A DNA stretch of 41,779 nt from assembly GCA_018221165.1 (NCBI GenBank), contig JAAOYD010000033.1, positions 1-41,779 on the forward strand, in the 5' to 3' direction. The notes under the pieces are model-generated. The model did no database searches, had not been told where the DNA came from, and saw only the letters and a list, made by a program, of their open reading frames with translations. The position numbers were made by a program, and so were the translations under genes. Shown here piece by piece: positions 8,500-16,420 of the stretch (positions are counted from its first letter, which is position 1; every line of letters begins with the position of its first letter). The DNA comes from Candidatus Woesearchaeota archaeon. Lineage in GTDB: Archaea > Nanobdellota > Nanobdellia > Woesearchaeales > UBA525.

Positions 8500-8532
8500 A
8501 CTAAACCCCCTAACCACAAGCTCTCCAGGAAC

Positions 8533-8542
8533 GTATAAAAAG
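8533..8542 (-). promoter_or_regulatory. TATA box of the 8499 gene
   Basis: Reads CTTTTTATAC on the minus strand. At about 38 bases from the 8499 ATG it implies a short leader containing the GGGGG ribosome-binding-like run. Confidence 0.5.
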
Positions 8543-8620
8543 ATTCCGGAAGTGGTATACAGAAAAGGGAATTAGGAGCAGTACCGCTGCATAAACACGC
8601 AGGCAGAGCGATGACGTAAG

Positions 8621-8630
8621 GCTTAAATAT
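8621..8630 (+). promoter_or_regulatory. TATA box of the 47-codon gene
   Basis: GCTTAAATAT lies about 35 bases before the ATG at 8661, and a GGGGGT ribosome-binding-like run lies between them. Together they support the very short gene that follows. Confidence 0.5.
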
Positions 8631-8660
8631 CCAGCCAGACTCACTTTCTTGGGGGTAAGT

Positions 8661-8804
8661 ATGTTTCACGCTATTACTAAGCAGGAGAATGGAAGCTCGC
8701 GTTTCCTAAATTTTCTCGTTTGCGGCGAGGACTTCTTTATCCAGCGCCAAGTCGAACAAAAGAATGGCTTCGTTTTTATGCGCGCTAAGAAACGGGTTAT
8801 CTAG
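8661..8804 (+). CDS. Small unknown protein, 47 residues
   Basis: A short open frame from ATG 8661 to TAG 8802-8804, translating as MFHAITKQENGSSRF and ending MRAKKRVI. It is supported by a TATA box at 8621-8630, a GGGGGT run 4 bases before the ATG, and a stop codon that shares a palindromic CTAG with the stop of the convergent gene, as at trmI. The residues NFLVCGEDFFIQRQVEQKNGF suggest a small beta-rich fold. No family is recognised. Confidence 0.6.
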   Translation: MFHAITKQENGSSRFLNFLVCGEDFFIQRQVEQKNGFVFMRAKKRVI

Positions 8805-9232
8805 AACTCATCTTCAGGCTTGGGCTTTTTCGGAACGTCACGCTTCTTCACTTCTTTCATGACTTCTTTGTACATGCGGATGCGTCGGCCACCGCGCTTG
8901 AACACGCGACCAGTACCTTTGATGACAGTGTTGTGGAGGCCACGGCCCATGCTCGCAAATATCCCTACTGTACCTGCGCCTGCTGACTTCATAGCGTTCC
9001 CCATCCTGGTCGACAACGCTGGTGGGCCTTCTCGCTTCAACTCGAAGTCAGCTCCCTTAATCTGCTCTTCGCGAAAGAAATCAATGGCCTTCAAGGTATG
9101 CTCGAGTTCCTTGATTGCACCATAGAGTTGGTGCTGCTTGCTGAGCTCGAAGGCGTCCTTCCCTTTCTGGAGGGTGTCGATCAATCCTAATCGTCGTTCT
9201 TCGGTCTGTCGCTTAAGCTTGTTGAGTGGCAT
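8801..9232 (-). CDS. Unknown basic protein, 143 residues
   Basis: Not recognised. The N-terminal half is a charged helical region (about 1-65, probably an alpha-hairpin: KDAFELSKQHQLYGAIKELEHTLKAI). A glycine/alanine-rich middle (about 78-100) follows, and then a strongly basic tail with KRGGRRIRMYK and KKPKPEDEF at the end. The basic tail may bind nucleic acid. A TATA-like sequence at 9257-9265 places transcription at the ATG. Its stop overlaps the 47-codon gene on the other strand by 4 bases. Confidence 0.65.
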   Translation of the reverse strand: MPLNKLKRQTEERRLGLIDTLQKGKDAFELSKQHQLYGAIKELEHTLKAIDFFREEQIKGADFELKREGPPALSTRMGNAMKSAGAGTVGIFASMGRGLHNTVIKGTGRVFKRGGRRIRMYKEVMKEVKKRDVPKKPKPEDEF

Positions 9233-9258
9233 GGTAGTATTGTGCTCCGTTCGTTTTT

Positions 9259-9525
9259 TTAAACCTTATTATTCAGGAAGCTATTCAAGCAGTCCTCGCC
9301 ATCAAAGCTCGCTCGTTGCCGCAACCCTTTTGGCCCAAAGTACAGGGTCATAGCGGTAGAGGGATCAAGCTCTACGCCGCATACAGGGCATACTTTATTC
9401 GGGTTCTCGAAGGCAGCTATCCGCTCTTCAATCAAGCGAAGCATGTTACCTTCAGCTATGTCTTTCCGTATCTTCAACAAGTCGTCATAATCGAGTTCTT
9501 GTACTAGTTTTGCCAGCCTGTTCAC
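9259..9525 (-). CDS. Small protein with a single CxxC zinc-knuckle-like motif
   Basis: An 88-residue protein: a helical N-terminal part (about 1-40) and a C-terminal part with CPVCG (46-50) and a later cysteine in DGEDCLNSF. It could bind one zinc ion with C46, C49, C79 and perhaps another residue. The start is a GTG at 9525, chosen because AGGTGA lies 8 bases upstream. It follows the winged-helix regulator gene by 23 bases on the same strand and is probably co-transcribed with it. It may be an accessory to that regulator, but this is inferred only from position. Confidence 0.65.
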   Translation of the reverse strand: MNRLAKLVQELDYDDLLKIRKDIAEGNMLRLIEERIAAFENPNKVCPVCGVELDPSTAMTLYFGPKGLRQRASFDGEDCLNSFLNNKV

Positions 9526-9548
9526 GCCGGTTCACCTTCAATATTTCT

Positions 9549-10193
9549 TCACCTCTTCAAAAGATCGTTAGGATCGGTAATGATGTGGGGGTGCTTCAGC
9601 AGGTTCTCAAAATAGTCCTCTCCAGCCGCCAAGCCTTCAGCCAGTTCGGCTTCGCTGTGGGTCCAGGAAATGACTGTCTTTTTCCCATTGGGACCTTTCA
9701 CCTCAACCTTGCTGTATTTCTTGCGGAGGGCTTCAAGCTTCTCAGGCGAAGCTATGGCCAGGATGTGAATTTCTTTCTGGTCAGAATCAGCAATGGCAAG
9801 CGCATCGCAGGCTTCGACATAGTCTTCGCATTGCCAGAGGAATTTTTGGAGGTAGTAGTGGTCATCCTGTTTTGGGTGGAAGAAGATATTCAACATGGCC
9901 CAGCAAGACGGTGTCGGCGTAATCATTTTCTTACCAGCGAAGCCATCTCGCAACACCGCGATATGCGCCAGTTCTTTGTTCAATCCATAGATGATTTTCG
10001 GCTTGCCCGGACCTTTACGCGACGCTTTCAGTCTCTTGATCAAACCCCAAGCTTCCAGCAGTTTTGCCTGCTGGCTGATGTTCGCAAGACTCGTTCCGGT
10101 GGCTTTCGAGATGTCACTCGCGGCCATATCCTCTTTCGCAACAGAAGACAAGATGTTCCATTTGCTGTTAGTGAGCAAGTCTTCGAATTCCAC
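9549..10193 (-). CDS. Winged-helix (ArsR/MarR-type) transcriptional regulator
   Basis: The 214-residue protein opens with a winged helix at about 8-75: NILSSVAKEDMAASDISKAT is the first part and SLANISQQAKLLEAWGLIKR the recognition helix, followed by a basic wing (KASRKGPGKPK). The rest (about 80-214) is an alpha/beta domain that I cannot name. A stretch near 128-150 (DALAIADSDQKEIHILAIAS) looks like a nucleotide or ligand-binding core. The start is GTG at 10193, with a TATA-like CATTTAAATATG at 10214-10225. It is divergent from the glycogen operon and could control it; that is inference. Confidence 0.8.
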   Translation of the reverse strand: MEFEDLLTNSKWNILSSVAKEDMAASDISKATGTSLANISQQAKLLEAWGLIKRLKASRKGPGKPKIIYGLNKELAHIAVLRDGFAGKKMITPTPSCWAMLNIFFHPKQDDHYYLQKFLWQCEDYVEACDALAIADSDQKEIHILAIASPEKLEALRKKYSKVEVKGPNGKKTVISWTHSEAELAEGLAAGEDYFENLLKHPHIITDPNDLLKR

Positions 10194-10324
10194 GACCTTA
10201 CAGGCGGAGCAGACATATTTAAATGTTTCGAAAGTAAATAATAATATGAATTAATAAGTTATAAAACACTTTAAATATCCGTTTTCCCCAACGAGAGCGC
10301 TTGTCGACGATAGTAAAAGCAGAA

Positions 10325-10336
10325 CTTTTATAAATC
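10325..10336 (+). promoter_or_regulatory. TATA box of the glycogen operon
   Basis: CTTTTATAAATC predicts transcription start near 10356, about 82 bases before the first start codon. That is an unusually long leader here, where most genes look leaderless. Another A/T-rich TTTAAATA at about 10271-10278 could be a second promoter. Confidence 0.5.
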
Positions 10337-10355
10337 AATTCAGACCGAATACCTA

Positions 10356-10437
10356 GTTGGGGACGACACGGTGAGGTACTACTCCGCCACTGTCGTGTCA
10401 CAGCAACCAAAAAAGGGGGCTTCCTACGGGAAGAGAG
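10356..10437 (+). promoter_or_regulatory. Structured 5' leader of the glycogen operon (candidate)
   Basis: Predicted transcribed leader between the TATA box at 10325-10336 and the GTG at 10438. It contains a stem-loop pairing ACGGTG (10368-10373) with CACTGT (10388-10393), with one G-T pair and a 14-base loop. A purine-rich run, a G5 tract at about 10415 and a GGGAAG-type end close to the start codon follow. It matches no riboswitch I know. It may set translation initiation of the operon. Confidence 0.35.
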
Positions 10438-11682
10438 GTGAGGACGCTGAAGGTACTTATGCTAGGGTGGGAGTTTCCGCCCTATTTTGCGGGAGGGGTC
10501 GGCACAGTCTGCCATGCATTGACACAAGCATTGTCAAAGCGCAACGTAGACGTCACCTACATCATGCCGTCCGGACCGCGCAACGTCCACGCCGATTTCG
10601 TGAACCTTCTCGTCGCTGACAATATGATTGCAGATGGTCGCATCAAGATTGCAAAAATTGACAGCCTCCTGGGAGCCTATGAAGGTTGCGACGACTACCG
10701 CCACCAATACGAACGCATCCTCCGTGAGACCAATGGCAAGAGCGGCAAGCTCTACGGCCACAACCTGCTCGCGGAGATCGAGCGCTTCGCGGAGAAAGTG
10801 AAGATGATTGTGAAGGAACTGGGAATCGAGTTCGACGTCATCCATGCCCATGACTGGACTACCTTTCCAGCGGCCGTCGCCCTGAAAAAAGCGACCGGCA
10901 AGCCGCTTCTCGTCCACGTCCACATCACCGAGTTTGACAAGAGCGGCGGTGACCACGCCGACCCGCGCATCTACGCCATCGAACAGATGGGTATGCAAGC
11001 AGCTGACCGTGTTATTACCGTGAGCAATCTCATGAAGAACCGTTGTGTCAACCAGTATTTCATTGACGAGCGAAAGGTGCGCGTCGTGTACAACGCTGTT
11101 GAGTTCAACAAGCTTCCAGCACTCCCAGAACGTTTCGAGATTAAAGCGCAAGACAAGATCGTACTCTTCCTCGGCCGCATCACACTCCAAAAAGGGCCGG
11201 ATTATTTCATCGAAGCGGCACGCAAAGTGCTCGATGTGGACCCGAATGTCAAGTTCGTCATGGCAGGATCTGGTGATATGCTGCCACGGATGATTGAACG
11301 TTCTGCAGCCATGGGCATCGGCAACAAGGTCATTTTCCCAGGATTTGTCGGCCGCGAAGAAGGCGACCGGCTCTACCGCATGGCCGATGTGTTCGTCATG
11401 CCAAGCGTCAGCGAACCATTTGGACTCGTCCCATTAGAAGCAATGTACCAAGGCACACCCGCAATCATCAGCAGACAGAGCGGTGTCAGTGAAGTGCTGC
11501 AGCACGCGCTGAAGGTTGACTTCTGGGATGTGGATGACATCGCGAACAAGATTCTCGCAGCATTGAGCTACAGCACGCTTCACAAACAACTTCGCCATGA
11601 AGGCAGCATCGAAGTCCAGGGGTTCAACTGGGATTCGGTGGCGACCGAAGTGGAACAACTATATCACGAGGTAGGGGGATAA
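10438..11682 (+). CDS. GT4-family glycosyltransferase (glycogen/starch synthase-like)
   Basis: A 414-residue GT-B enzyme predicted to transfer glucose from a nucleotide sugar. The N-terminal Rossmann domain begins LKVLMLGWEFPPYFAGGVGT, with a glycine-rich acceptor loop; DVIHAHDWTTFPA follows near 140-150. The C-terminal domain has the FLGRITLQKGPDYFIEA strand and the donor-binding EPFGLVPLE pattern (E-x7-E) near 325-333. The start is GTG at 10438. Its stop TAA shares one base with the ATG of the GH57 gene, so the two are translationally coupled in a five-gene glycogen operon. GT4 and GT5 enzymes look alike here; I favour GT4. Confidence 0.88.
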   Translation: MRTLKVLMLGWEFPPYFAGGVGTVCHALTQALSKRNVDVTYIMPSGPRNVHADFVNLLVADNMIADGRIKIAKIDSLLGAYEGCDDYRHQYERILRETNGKSGKLYGHNLLAEIERFAEKVKMIVKELGIEFDVIHAHDWTTFPAAVALKKATGKPLLVHVHITEFDKSGGDHADPRIYAIEQMGMQAADRVITVSNLMKNRCVNQYFIDERKVRVVYNAVEFNKLPALPERFEIKAQDKIVLFLGRITLQKGPDYFIEAARKVLDVDPNVKFVMAGSGDMLPRMIERSAAMGIGNKVIFPGFVGREEGDRLYRMADVFVMPSVSEPFGLVPLEAMYQGTPAIISRQSGVSEVLQHALKVDFWDVDDIANKILAALSYSTLHKQLRHEGSIEVQGFNWDSVATEVEQLYHEVGG

Positions 11683-12950
11683 TGGTCAACATCTGTTTCT
11701 ATTTCCAAGTACACCAGCCCGAGCGGCTGCGAAACTACAGCGTCTTCGAAATCGGAAAGGCCAATGGCTATTTCGACGAAAAGAAGAACGATGAAGTGAT
11801 GAAGAAGGTAGCGAAGAAATGTTATCTCCCAATGAACGCCCTGCTGCTCAAGCTCATCGATCGACACAAGGGAAAGTTCAAAGTCGCGTTCAGTATCAGC
11901 GGCACGGCTTTGGATCAATTCGAGAAGTTCGCGCCAGAAGTCTTGGAGAGTTTCAAGGCCCTCGCACGAACTGGCTGCGTGGAATTCCTGGCAGAGACTT
12001 ACTACCACAGCCTCAGCTTCCTCTACAACAAGGTTGAGTTCGACCGCCAAGTGGAACAGCACTCAGCGAAAATCAAAGAACTATTTGACCAAACACCCAC
12101 CGTTTTCCGGAACACCGAACTCATCTTCAGCAACGAGTTGGCGATGCACATGCAAGACAAAGGATACAAAGCCATACTCGCGGAAGGCGCGGACCACATC
12201 CTTGGCTGGAAGAGTCCAAACTTCCTCTACACATCAGTCACCGCTCCGAACATCAAACTTTTACTCAAGAACTACAAACTCAGTGATGACGTGGCATTCC
12301 GATTCAGCAATAAGGGTTGGAATGAACACCCACTGACTGTTGACAAGTACAGCAAGTGGATTAACAACGTCAACGGCGATGGCAATGTGGTGAACCTGTT
12401 CATGGATTACGAGACTTTCGGCGAACACCAGTGGGAAGACACGGGTATCTTCGAATTCATGGACCATCTCCCTGACGAGCTACTCAAGCATCCTGATAAC
12501 GCGTTCATGACCCCCAGCGAAGTGGCGGATGCCTTCCAACCGGTGGGAGCCTTGGATGTCCACAACTTCGTCAGCTGGGCTGATCTGGAACGAGATGTAA
12601 GCGCCTGGCTCGGAAACAACATGCAACAGACCGCTATTGGCGAGCTCTACAAGCTCAGGGATGCAGTCTACGCTACTGAGGACAACAAACTCATCCGCGA
12701 CTGGGAACTGCTCACCACCAGCGACCACTACTACTACATGTGCACCAAGTGGTTCGCCGATGGGGATGTGCACAAGTACTTCAACCCCTATGACACGCCC
12801 TATGAGGGCTATATCGCATTCATGAACGTGCTCAACGACCTCACACTCCGCATCAAAGGCGGGCCTGAGGAGACGCGAATACAGCTTACTGAGGAACCCA
12901 GCAAAATCCTCGTGAGCGCTGATCAATTGGGTGGTAAGAAGAGGTGGTAG
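11682..12950 (+). CDS. GH57 alpha-amylase-type glycoside hydrolase
   Basis: A 422-residue retaining glycosidase of family GH57, predicted to cut or rearrange alpha-1,4-glucans in the cytoplasm. There is no signal peptide. Family motifs are visible: the N-terminal HQPERLR, FRNTELIFSNE near 141-151 followed by LAEGADHILGW, DYETFGEHQW near 243-252 (with the likely general acid aspartate), and TSDHYYYMCTK near 347-357. It is close in style to the archaeal intracellular alpha-amylases found beside glycogen synthase. Translation is coupled to the upstream glycosyltransferase through TAATG. The next gene begins 1 base after its stop. Confidence 0.92.
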   Translation: MVNICFYFQVHQPERLRNYSVFEIGKANGYFDEKKNDEVMKKVAKKCYLPMNALLLKLIDRHKGKFKVAFSISGTALDQFEKFAPEVLESFKALARTGCVEFLAETYYHSLSFLYNKVEFDRQVEQHSAKIKELFDQTPTVFRNTELIFSNELAMHMQDKGYKAILAEGADHILGWKSPNFLYTSVTAPNIKLLLKNYKLSDDVAFRFSNKGWNEHPLTVDKYSKWINNVNGDGNVVNLFMDYETFGEHQWEDTGIFEFMDHLPDELLKHPDNAFMTPSEVADAFQPVGALDVHNFVSWADLERDVSAWLGNNMQQTAIGELYKLRDAVYATEDNKLIRDWELLTTSDHYYYMCTKWFADGDVHKYFNPYDTPYEGYIAFMNVLNDLTLRIKGGPEETRIQLTEEPSKILVSADQLGGKKRW

Positions 12951-12951
12951 G

Positions 12952-13392
12952 ATGGCGAAAGCCAAGAAAGCAACAAAAAAGGCGAAAACGGTGAAGAAGG
13001 CGAAGCCGAAAGCAGCTAAGGCGAAGAAGGCAGCGCCAAAGAAAGCAAAGCCAAAAGCAGCTCCGAAAGCACCAAAGAAAGCGGCAGCGAAGAAGAAGCG
13101 CATCAGCCTGGGCACCTACGACATGCAGGACACGCCTGAGGAGAGTCACTTCTACTTCGTCAATGGCCACAAGGTCAAGAATGTGAAGGAGCTCGCCGAG
13201 GTCATGGACCGCATCGAACAAGAAATATTCGACTTCCATGTCAATCCCGACAAGAACGACTTTTACAACTGGGTCAGGCACGTCTTTGACGACCTGGAGC
13301 TGGCTGAGAAGATGGTTGGGGTTACTGGACCAAAACACTTGCAGTTCACGATTTACAAACACGTGGCTGACAAGGCTATGAAAAAGAAGTGA
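12952..13392 (+). CDS. Lys/Ala-rich protein with a small conserved domain (DUF5752-like)
   Basis: 146 residues, started at the ATG at 12952 (an earlier in-frame start at 12931 lies inside the GH57 gene). The ribosome-binding-like GGTGGT sits just before it. Residues 1-45 are a histone-H1-like tail of repeated AKKA/KKAK/APKK units. Residues about 55-140 form a compact domain with the signature FHVNPDKNDFYNWVRHVFDD and then LELAEKMVGV. The next gene encodes the same domain (GHVNDEKNDFAAWVEGVLQD). I think it is related to DUF5752, found near sugar-polymer genes, but this is from memory. The basic tail could bind polyphosphate, nucleic acid or a partner. Confidence 0.75.
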   Translation: MAKAKKATKKAKTVKKAKPKAAKAKKAAPKKAKPKAAPKAPKKAAAKKKRISLGTYDMQDTPEESHFYFVNGHKVKNVKELAEVMDRIEQEIFDFHVNPDKNDFYNWVRHVFDDLELAEKMVGVTGPKHLQFTIYKHVADKAMKKK

Positions 13393-13393
13393 G

Positions 13394-13407
13394 CCCGGAT
13401 TCCCGGG
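13394..13407 (+). other. Small GC-rich hairpin between two operon genes
   Basis: CCCGG (13394-13398) pairs with CCGGG (13403-13407) around a 4-base loop. It lies just after one stop codon and before the next gene's AGGTGA ribosome binding site, so it may affect the protein ratio of the two related genes. Confidence 0.4.
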
Positions 13408-13425
13408 AAAAAGAGGTGAGGCAGC

Positions 13426-14037
13426 GTGGATATTCCACCAGAACAGCAGTTCCATTTCCGTGATGGCGAAAGTATCTCGGACCTGGAAGGGCTGAAAGGA
13501 AAAATAGAGAGCATCGGCTACGAGGAGTTCTACGGCCACGTAAACGATGAGAAGAACGACTTCGCCGCTTGGGTAGAAGGCGTTCTCCAAGACACCGAAC
13601 TGGCCAACAGATTGCGCGCCGTGACGAGCATTGTCGAAACTGTCGAGATGCTGAACGAGGCGCTCTATCCTGAAGATACGCAAGTGGCAGAGACCGCACT
13701 CGAATCGAGTGGAGAAACCGACTTCCAGCAGCGCATCGAAGAGCAGTTGTTCTCAGAGGAACCGAAGCACGTCGACAATCTAGAAGGCGACACGGACTTC
13801 TCATCAGAGGGCGACGAAGTCTCGCTCCCGACACCTGAAGAAGTTCAGGGTGAAAGGCTCCCTGGCGCACCTGTCACGACCGCTGATGAAGCACACACAC
13901 CCATCACCGAACGTGTTGACAGACCCGTAAGCCATGAGGAACACATGAAATTCGTAGTGAAGCAGTTCATCTATGGATTCCTGCTCGGTATCATCATCGG
14001 CTATGTGCTAGCGAACATAATTGGACGATTCATATGA
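13426..14037 (+). CDS. Membrane-anchored paralogue of the DUF5752-like protein
   Basis: 203 residues from a GTG start, preceded by GAGGTGAGGC. The first 85 or so residues repeat the domain of the preceding gene, with shared signature H-V-N-x2-K-N-D-F and W-V. An acidic, probably disordered linker (about 85-165) follows, and then a C-terminal transmembrane helix (FIYGFLLGIIIGYVLANIIG, about 180-199). It is predicted to be tail-anchored with the domain in the cytosol. It overlaps the glycogen synthase start by 4 bases (ATGA). A role tethering the glycogen enzymes or granule to the membrane is inferred from context only. Confidence 0.78.
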   Translation: MDIPPEQQFHFRDGESISDLEGLKGKIESIGYEEFYGHVNDEKNDFAAWVEGVLQDTELANRLRAVTSIVETVEMLNEALYPEDTQVAETALESSGETDFQQRIEEQLFSEEPKHVDNLEGDTDFSSEGDEVSLPTPEEVQGERLPGAPVTTADEAHTPITERVDRPVSHEEHMKFVVKQFIYGFLLGIIIGYVLANIIGRFI

Positions 14038-15821
14038 GTGAAAAACAAGCGGCCCCGGAAACTGACATTCTCTTCGAAGTTAGTTGGGAGGTTTGCAACA
14101 AGGTCGGCGGCATCAATACCGTGCTGAAGAGCAAGGCTGGTGTGATGCAGGACCGGTACAAGCAGTACATCCTCATAGGGCCTTATTTCGAGAAGAAAGC
14201 GATGCTCGAACTGGAACGCAAAGAGCCACCGAAAGCCGTCGCGAAAGCGCTGGACAGTCTCAAGAAGAATGGTATCGAATGCCACTACGGCACCTGGCAG
14301 GTCAAGGGAGAGCCCACCGTCATCCTTATCGACTTCTCACGCCTCACCGAGAAGAAAGATGAACTGAAGGCGCAGCTGTGGGAATCTTACGAGATCGATA
14401 GCATGGGTGCCAGTTGGGATTTCGAAGAACCTGTTATCTTCAGCGCCGCAGTCGCCCAAGTACTCAACGCCCTCGAAAAGGCCATGGGTAAGAAGAAGGT
14501 CGTCGCCCACTTCCACGAATGGATGACTGGAGCGGGCATCCTCTTCCTCAAGCGACTCAAGAGTCCCATCCGCACCGTCTTCACCACCCACGCGACGATG
14601 CTGGGCCGCGCCATTGCTGGCGGTGGCGAGAACTTGTATGAGATGCTTGAGAATATCAATCCACGAGAAGCGGCCTACAGCCACGGCGTTCAGGCAAAGC
14701 ACCTCACCGAGACAGCATGTGCCCATGAATGCAACGTCTTCACCACAGTAAGTGAGATTACGGGTATGGAAGCTGAGAAGTTGCTTGGCCGAAAGCCCGA
14801 TGTACTCGTGCTGAACGGGCTCGAGGTGAACCGTTTCCCAACGTTTGAGGAGACGAGCATCAAGCACCTCACCTGCCGAGAGAGCTTACGAAGCTTCCTC
14901 ACCTATTACTTCTTTCCTCATTATCTCTTCTCACTAGACCACAATCTTATCTTCTTCATCACTGGCCGCTACGAGTACAAGAACAAGGGTATCGACCTGA
15001 CTATTCATGCCCTCGGACGGCTGAACGAGTTGCTCAAACAGGGCAAAGATAAAGACCGGACAGTAAGTGTGTTTTTCTGGATTCCCATGGAGCACGCTGG
15101 CGTCAAGGTCGAGCTCTTGGAGAACAAGAACTACTACAATCACATCACCAGCTACATCCATTACAACGCGGATAACATCCTCCAGAAGGTTCTCTATGAT
15201 TTCCTCTCTCAAAAGGATGTGAAGAGTGAGACTTTGTTCACAAAGGAGTTCCTGAAGGAGATGAAGAAGGACCTCTTGCAGTTCAAGCGCCAGGGCAACC
15301 CGCCATTGTGCACGAACTATCTCCCGAACGAGGACCAGAACGATATCATCAAGGCCTTGATTGAAGCTGGCTTGGATAATCGCGAGGATGACAGGGTAAA
15401 GGTCATCGTCCAGCCAGTCTATCTGGACGGCAGTGACGGGCTTGTGAATCTGCCCTATTACGATGCCATTGCTGGGACCCATTTGGGTCTTTTCCCGAGC
15501 TATTACGAGCCCTGGGGTTATACACCCTTGGAAACAGGGGCTATGGGTGTGTCATGTGTAACAACAGATCTCGCTGGCTTTGGGCGGTTTATCGAGCCGC
15601 ACCTAGAGGGAAAGAGCAGCGGCATCAAGGTCCTCCACCGCCTCCACAAGCCGTATAACGAGATTGTTGAGGATTTCGCCCAGAAGATGTATGGCTATTG
15701 CAACATCTCTCATACCGAGCGCGTCCAGAACAAGATTCAGGCGAAAGAACTCAGCCAACTCTGCGACTGGGGCGAGTTCATCAGATTCTACATCAAGGCG
15801 CATAATATGGCGTTGAAGTAG
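14034..15821 (+). CDS. Glycogen synthase, GT3 (eukaryote-like) family
   Basis: The 595-residue enzyme is predicted to extend alpha-1,4-glucan from a nucleotide-glucose donor. It resembles the eukaryotic GT3 synthases rather than bacterial GlgA: the start has EVSWEVCNKVGGINTVLKSKA, then AHFHEWMTGAG, TTHATMLGRAI, FTTVSEITGMEAEKLLGRKP and NGLEVNRF. The C-terminal donor site has FPSYYEPWGYTPLE and DLAGFGRF. These are the hallmark motifs. It ends the operon, and its last 29 bases overlap the convergent gene at 15793-16347. Having both a GT3 and a GT4 enzyme suggests synthesis and priming or trimming are co-ordinated. Confidence 0.92.
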   Translation: MSEKQAAPETDILFEVSWEVCNKVGGINTVLKSKAGVMQDRYKQYILIGPYFEKKAMLELERKEPPKAVAKALDSLKKNGIECHYGTWQVKGEPTVILIDFSRLTEKKDELKAQLWESYEIDSMGASWDFEEPVIFSAAVAQVLNALEKAMGKKKVVAHFHEWMTGAGILFLKRLKSPIRTVFTTHATMLGRAIAGGGENLYEMLENINPREAAYSHGVQAKHLTETACAHECNVFTTVSEITGMEAEKLLGRKPDVLVLNGLEVNRFPTFEETSIKHLTCRESLRSFLTYYFFPHYLFSLDHNLIFFITGRYEYKNKGIDLTIHALGRLNELLKQGKDKDRTVSVFFWIPMEHAGVKVELLENKNYYNHITSYIHYNADNILQKVLYDFLSQKDVKSETLFTKEFLKEMKKDLLQFKRQGNPPLCTNYLPNEDQNDIIKALIEAGLDNREDDRVKVIVQPVYLDGSDGLVNLPYYDAIAGTHLGLFPSYYEPWGYTPLETGAMGVSCVTTDLAGFGRFIEPHLEGKSSGIKVLHRLHKPYNEIVEDFAQKMYGYCNISHTERVQNKIQAKELSQLCDWGEFIRFYIKAHNMALK

Positions 15822-16347
15822 GAAATTCTATCTCGAGCTTCATCTTGAAGTCTTTCAACCTCCAATCATCCACTTCGAGTTTTAAGTCCCATTTCTCCCT
15901 TTTAGGTGTTGAGAACCAGAAGCCCATGTTGAAGTTTGTCTTCCAACGCTCACCAACATATTCAAACTCACAAATATTTCCCGCAATTCCATCAAAAAAT
16001 CCTTTCCAACGAACAGGATTTGGCGCACCTGCGTAAACCGCGTCTACACCCTCGGCACTAAGTTGTCCTGTTACTTGTCGCTCGGGACTTTCTATTGAGA
16101 AATCAATTCTACCATCTCCAATAGTGCCTTTTAGATTGACTGGAAAAACCAATAATGCCATACCCTTAGCTGTAAACGCATAGCGATCTTTCAAGAGATT
16201 GTAGGATATAGACCCTTTATTTTTTGATTCAAGACGTGGACATTGCGGTAGTTCCGGGAGCCCAGTGAGCTTCTCTGTGGTATCGCCAGCCCCTGCTACT
16301 GTAGCGATGGCTGTGAGTGTCACTGCTGCAATCGCTTCCCTAATCAT
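15793..16347 (-). CDS. Unknown secreted or surface protein with signal peptide
   Basis: 184 residues when started at the ATG at 16347, with MIREAIAAVTLTAIATVAGA as a signal peptide. Longer in-frame starts would run through the divergent aminotransferase gene. A TATA-like CTTAAAGGG at about 16367-16375 supports this start. The mature part is predicted beta-rich (for example KMKLEIEFPTSTPYY at the end) and is otherwise unrecognised. The convergent overlap with glycogen synthase is 29 bases, large for this window. Confidence 0.65.
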   Translation of the reverse strand: MIREAIAAVTLTAIATVAGAGDTTEKLTGLPELPQCPRLESKNKGSISYNLLKDRYAFTAKGMALLVFPVNLKGTIGDGRIDFSIESPERQVTGQLSAEGVDAVYAGAPNPVRWKGFFDGIAGNICEFEYVGERWKTNFNMGFWFSTPKREKWDLKLEVDDWRLKDFKMKLEIEFPTSTPYYAP

Positions 16348-16420
16348 ATCGTCGGAGTCGTTCGTCCCTTTAAGTCCCTTTTGCACAAGGTTTTTATAGC
16401 CGTCAGGGGAAACGCGCCAT

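Noticed and set aside
9510..10241. 243-residue plus-strand ORF
   Set aside because: Antisense of the winged-helix regulator; the regulator has the domain pattern and promoter.
12886..13683. 265-residue minus-strand ORF, rich in Phe/Leu/Arg/Cys
   Set aside because: Shadow of the Lys/Ala-rich and paralogous genes on the plus strand.
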